In this document: one piece after another, positions 16,801 to 20,772 of the stretch
Numbering within the stretch: the stretch's first letter is position 1
Layout of the letters: every line of letters starts with the position of its first letter
From: Mesotaenium endlicherianum
Lineage: Eukaryota; Streptophyta; Zygnematophyceae; Zygnematales; Mesotaeniaceae
NCBI GenBank assembly: GCA_009602735.1
Contig: WELA01004045.1
Coordinates: 1 to 20,772 of the forward strand
Length of the DNA: 20,772 nucleotides
Reading direction: 5' to 3'
Notes under the pieces: model-generated
What the model was told of the DNA's origin: nothing
Database searches by the model: none
What the model saw: the letters and a program-made list of their open reading frames with translations, nothing else
Position numbers and translations under genes: made by a program

Positions 16801-19800
16801 CCCCTGGGCCCCACCTCTCTGAAGCTTCCCTCGTCCCCCTGCACCTCCAGCGTGTCAACCACGGGCTCGTCGCTCAGCCCCGGCGCAAACTCCCGGAAGA
16901 ACCTCCTGCTCGCACTTCCAGCCTGTGCCCTCAGCCTGCTCCCACCGTCACCACCACCGCCGTGACCCCCCCCGTCCTTCCTCGGAGCCGCCATCTCCTC
17001 CTCCTTCAACTTTGCCCCCCCATTCGCCTCCGCCTCAGCCTCCGCCTCCACCTCCGCCACCGCTGCAGCTGCCGCGTCTTCTTCCCCATCTCCCGCAGAT
17101 GCCGCTGCGGTACCCCCTGCAAGCCCCCCGGGGCTCGAAAAGGCTCTGCTTTCGCGGGGGCCATGCTGCCCATGCAGCACGGGAGGAGAACGAAGGCCCC
17201 CCCCCTCTCCCTCGTGCTCCTCCTCCTGTTCGGCGCCCTCTCTGAGGTCCAAGGAGCCGGTCGCGGTCAGAGGCTCCGGCTGCCAGGGCTGCCGCCGGGG
17301 CAGCCGCGGCGTGAGGTCCAGGTCGGAGCCGGAGCGGGGGCTCGCATCGCCTGCGGACGCGCTCTTGGGCATCAGCAAGTGGGCCGAGGACGCGGCCTTG
17401 GCCTGCTTGCCTCCCCCCAGGGAGTTGAAGGAGCGGAAGGGCGAGGTGAGGCTGCGGCGGATCTTGTACACCATGTCGCGGTTGCACTGCACGCTCTCCC
17501 TGGACACGGCCCCCGTGGGGGAGCAGGCCACCACCCAGTAGTGCTGCCCGCTGGGCAGGCGCCGCATCACCAGGCTGGACCTCTGCGTTGGCGGCACGCC
17601 CTTCAGCACCTGCACGCCCGTTCGCCCGCCCGCATGCACGCACGCACGCACACACCGACCTGTAAGAACAGAGGGGACTTGGAAACTCCAGCAGCTCGTC
17701 GGAGAGGCAAAGCTACTCCTGCCTTGCGTGGGGTTGACAAGATGGACACGGCCTTCGCCACACCACAGCGATGGCCATGAAACACAGCCACAGCCACAGC
17801 AACATCACCCATCACCGTAGCCACCAATGCCAGCCTGCGTACGCAGAGCGCGCCGAGCTAGCTCCTTCCAGAATTTGCGCGGACGGATTTAAAAAAAAAA
17901 AAGTGCTCGGAAACGAAATAGACCCACCGATGTACCCTCGCTTGGTGGGCAGGCCACCAGCTCTACGTGCCTGCCTCGGACGTCGGCTGGCAGCAGACAC
18001 GACCGTGTTTAGAGTCAAGCCAAGAGTGAAAGGCCGGGTAGATCGCGAGCCGGCCGGCCGCTAGCAGTGCCCAGGGACGACCAGGAAGGACGGCAAGGAT
18101 AGGCGCAGCCACTAGGCAGGTCTCAGTCGTGGTCAAGTCGGGCAGCGGGGGGTAGGCAGACAGGCCCTGGGTCAGGTGACGAGACCAGGAGCATGAAGTA
18201 GAACGCGGAATCGGGTCCTGGCCAGTGGGAGCCCGTAGTGCTAGGCTGAGCTGTCCGGTGGCTAGGAAACCAAGGGGGGGCACTGGCTATATAAGCCAGG
18301 GCCCAAATTTTTGACGTCGACAGCAAAGCCCCGCTCACCATGCAGCAGTCCATGATGATGCCGCAGGTCGTGAACACGTAGGCGTGCCGAAGCCAGCTGC
18401 TGTCCGTCCCCGTGGTGTCGATGGCGTCAATGTGCTGCCCCACCATGGCTCCCACCCGGTGGTGGTTGGTCTCCAGGAGGAAGCCGCGAAAGTCCCCCAG
18501 CCGTGGGTACCCTCCATGCAAGGACCTGCCCCCCGCGCCACGCCACATGGCATCACAAAACGTCACGCCGAATAACGTCACATCACGTCCCGCCAGCTAC
18601 CCCGCGCCCCGCTGCGCCGACCAAGCCAGGCCCCAGCCCCATAGAGTTTGCCCAATTGTCTGTACAAATGATCGATCTCAACCAAGGAGGGAGGGAGGGA
18701 GGGAGGGAGGGAGGGAGGGATTTCACAGGGCTGAGGGTTAGCGGGGAGGCCGTACTCAGCGGAGGGACCGCTCATATGCTGGGATGCGGGTCTGAGGGCT
18801 TCAGCAGAATGGGTGGGCAGGTCCAGCACAGCCAACGAGCTCCCCTTACAAGTTGGCTAGAGAGAAGGGGGCGTGGCAAGAGCTGCCGGAAGGCTGCCGT
18901 TTGAGCAGCGCGCGGCCCCCCAATGGCCCACGTCAGTCGGTGGCCCGGCCCGATCCCGTCATCAGGTTTGGAGCAGCAACTCCCCCCCCCCCTCCCTTCT
19001 CCCCTTTTCCACCCTCCATTTTCACTCCTGTCTTCGGAGGACCTTGTCAAAGTGACGACAGAAAGCACTGAGGATGGCAAGACACAGTGAGAGGGCGACG
19101 AGAGGGCGTGGAAGAATTGGGGGGGTGGAAGGGTGGGGGGGAGGGGAAGGGGGAAGGGGAAGGGGATGGGAAGGGCGGGGGAAAGAAAAGGAGGTTTGGG
19201 GCCCATGATTATTAAAATGGGCGCAGGGCACGGAGCAGAGAGAAGCGAAGGCGCACACCTGGAGAGGTGCAGGGCCTGGTCGTCGGAGGAGCAGTAGAGC
19301 GTCATGCGCTCGCACAGCCCCGCCAGCTCCGGCCCCAGCTGCGTGAACTCCCCCATGTCAAAGTCGGGGGCCGCCAGCACCAGCTGCGCTCGGTCCCCCC
19401 CGCAGCCGCCAGCAGCACCCAAAGCAGCAACAGCAGCACCCCCAGCAGCACCCCCAGCACCGCGAGCAGGAGGACAGCAACAGAACAAAATTTCAGTTGT
19501 GGATGCTGCCTCATACTTTTGCTGGGCCAGCGTGTTGCCTGCATGGCGAGAAGGAGGCGGAGCTGCGTAGAGGGGAGAACGAGCAGCGGGACCAAGGCAG
19601 GGGGACGACGGTGAGGGTGACGGGAAAGAGAGGGGGGGGGGGCGGGGGGGGGAGGGGAGGCCTCCAGCAAGCAAGCTGTATGCGGGGATGGCGGAGGTTG
19701 AGCAGATGCACAAGACGACCAGTCGTAGCGTGAGAGATTCATAGACTTCTTTCACGTGCACTCACACAGGAGAGGAGAACAGGCGGGGGAGAGAGGAACG

Positions 19801-20268
19801 AAGAGAGGGAGACAAGGGACGCAGAGGGGGGGACAAAGTGCCCAAGACTAGTCCTAATGCATGCATGTGCATGCGTGTATGCGCGTAAGTACATGCACGA
19901 TTCATGCACCCGTCGACGGTAGACGTATCCGGACACACATAGGGTCAGACAGTTGCACGCCAGACCGTGGGCAGCAAGCAGCAGTGGCCCCCTGAGAGTC
20001 AGCCTCAAAGGAGTGACAGCGCGACACCAAGAGCCCGGCAGCAGCGCCCCTCCCTTGCAGAGCAGCCATGAGTGCGAGCCCAGGGAGAGCGAGGAGGGGC
20101 TGAGAGCGGGGGCGAGAGAGGGAGGCGGCACCCACCCGGCCAATCTGGGCAGACCCGGGCGGGAAGTCGTGGGCGTGCATGCGCAGCAGCGCGTAGATGA
20201 GCGCGCGGCTGCCCATGCTGTGGCCCAGCAGGTGCACCTTCTCCATCCCCATCTTCACCCGCAGCATT
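16683..20268 (-). CDS. DUF900-type alpha/beta hydrolase, C-terminal four exons; N terminus beyond right edge
   Basis: Minus-strand exons 20268-20136, 19383-19259, 18525-18339 and 17609-16683; phases 2 (entry), 0, 2 and 0 to stop TGA. Exon A has the nucleophile elbow GHSMG in MEKVHLLGHSMGSRALIYAL. Exon B reads LVLAAPDFDMGEFTQL and MTLYCSSDDQALHLSR. Exon C continues SLHGGYPRLGD and has HIDAIDTTGTDSSWLRHAYV, where the His of HAY is the expected catalytic base. The order HSMG, APDxD, LYxSxxDxALxLS, hGgyPRxGD, IDxT, HxY matches the DUF900 hydrolase family, common in bacteria and also found in algae. Exon D starts VLKGVPPTQRSSL and HYWVVA, then gives a tail of about 250 residues rich in Ala, Gly, Glu, Pro and Ser, ending in PGT repeats. 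The acceptor of exon B is uncertain, because the frame stays open upstream to about 19500 through an Ala/Gly-rich stretch. The substrate is unknown. The HGxN oxyanion segment expected upstream is not visible. Confidence 0.84.
18686..18720. repeat. (GGGA)n microsatellite in DUF900 intron
   Basis: Nearly nine GGGA units on the plus strand, which is the template strand for the hydrolase gene. With the G-rich stretch at 19110-19195 it makes this intron strongly purine/pyrimidine-skewed and G-quadruplex-prone. Confidence 0.92.
19857..19887. repeat. Alternating purine-pyrimidine tract in DUF900 intron
   Basis: 31 bases alternate purine and pyrimidine without a break (atgcatgcatgtgcatgcg, then tgtatgcgcgta). 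It lies between exon A and exon B. Confidence 0.85.
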
Positions 20269-20342
20269 CTGCACCTCCCCTCCCCCCTCCCCCCTCCCTC
20301 CCAACAACCACCCGTCAGGTGGAGGTCCCCCAAGTCCCGTAC

Positions 20343-20396
20343 CCTTGCAGACTCTGAGACAAAGCTCCCAGCACCCCTCCCCCTCCCTCTCTGCGC
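20343..20396 (-). other. Possible preceding exon of the DUF900 hydrolase gene
   Basis: On the minus strand the frame VLGALSQSLQ ends at a GG before a GTACGG donor at 20342. In phase 2 this joins to exon A (20268) across a 74-nt intron, giving SLQG-MLRVKMGMEKVHLLGHSMG. The helix before the nucleophile strand in this family has a similar pattern. The start is unclear; CAG acceptors near 20390-20400 are candidates. The donor is poor and the intron G-rich, so this is a weak call. Confidence 0.3.
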
Positions 20397-20772
20397 TGGC
20401 GGGGAGCACAGCAGCTGATGTGGGGCCCCTGCGGCCGGACTCCCTGCAGCTGAAGAGCAGAGCTGTGAGGCTCAGGAAGGAGGCTCTGGAGCCAAGATGG
20501 TGGGCGTCCAGAGCGTCAATACGCAGGCCCTGTGATAACCCTGCCGCCCTCTCGTGTGCGTGTGCACGAGCTCTTTCCGTGAAGACTTTGAGTGTGTTGT
20601 TCCCTCGAGACGTCCGAGCGTCGTCGGCAGCGCGAATGTGGGCACTTGCCTGTACTTCAGTCAGCCCCTCAGTGGCTCCAAAGCATCACGCCCGAGGGAC
20701 TCCAAGGGGAGCGCCTCGCAGAAGCAGCAAGATTCAAAACTCCACCCCCCTTGCCCCCCACCCCCCCCCCCA
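20397..20772. other. Right edge, no confident exon
   Basis: This is expected to hold intron or upstream exons of the DUF900 gene. I did not find the family's VFVHGYN-like oxyanion segment. Minus-strand frames are open over 20400-20520 but match nothing recognisable. The window ends in a C-rich run (20744-20772). Confidence 0.5.

Noticed and set aside
16925-17780. Plus-strand proline/arginine-rich frames opposite DUF900 exon D
   Set aside because: Their composition is explained by the antisense of Ala/Gly/Glu-rich coding sequence; no motif found.
18686-18720. GGGA run as a telomere-like or satellite array
   Set aside because: It is too short, is a tetramer and not a telomeric repeat, and lies inside an intron.
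1-20772. tRNA, rRNA, snRNA, CRISPR or transposase genes
   Set aside because: A by-eye search for tRNA T-loop patterns, snRNA start sequences, spaced palindromic repeats and transposase or reverse-transcriptase motifs found nothing convincing. tRNAscan-SE and Rfam would be decisive.

Overview
The window is eukaryotic nuclear DNA, most likely from a green alga or another member of the green lineage. All four recognisable genes are split by GT-AG introns of about 70 to 1,430 bases. The ERO1 and UFD1-type proteins read like their land-plant counterparts. The introns are rich in (GT)n and tetranucleotide repeats, and base composition swings from fairly AT-rich (about 2,500-8,700 and 14,730-16,600) to very GC-rich (UFD1 exon 3 and the right end). 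No bacterial operon, CRISPR array, rRNA or convincing tRNA was seen. The species cannot be fixed from sequence alone.

Layout from left to right: (1) 678-3435, minus strand: the first four exons of an ER thiol oxidase (ERO1); its C-terminal half lies beyond the left edge. (2) 5308-7810, minus strand: a complete four-exon, single-pass membrane protein with a coiled coil and an FkbM/DUF7870-like methyltransferase domain ending in HAWP. (3) 7811-8693: a short divergent intergenic region, probably a shared promoter, with an HSE-like 10-bp GAA array. (4) 8694-14729, plus strand: a complete five-exon UFD1-family protein of the plant PRLI-interacting-factor-K type, with a 27-nt microexon, repeat-filled loops and two extra C-terminal zinc fingers. 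(5) 14730-16682: convergent, gene-poor spacer. (6) 16683-20268, minus strand: the last four exons of a DUF900-type alpha/beta hydrolase with a long disordered tail; its N terminus lies beyond the right edge.

Exon joins were chosen by reading-frame phase and by family motifs on both sides. Every internal join in the four models is phase-consistent. ERO1 (disulfide formation in the ER lumen) and a UFD1-type protein (ubiquitin/p97 pathway) both belong to protein quality control. The membrane-anchored methyltransferase could also be a secretory-pathway protein, but co-function from neighbourhood is only an inference in a eukaryote. No unmistakably new multi-gene system is visible. The most unusual items are the UFD1 protein with extra UBZ-like fingers and repeat expansions, the HSE-like array in the divergent promoter, and dinucleotide repeats sitting directly on splice sites.
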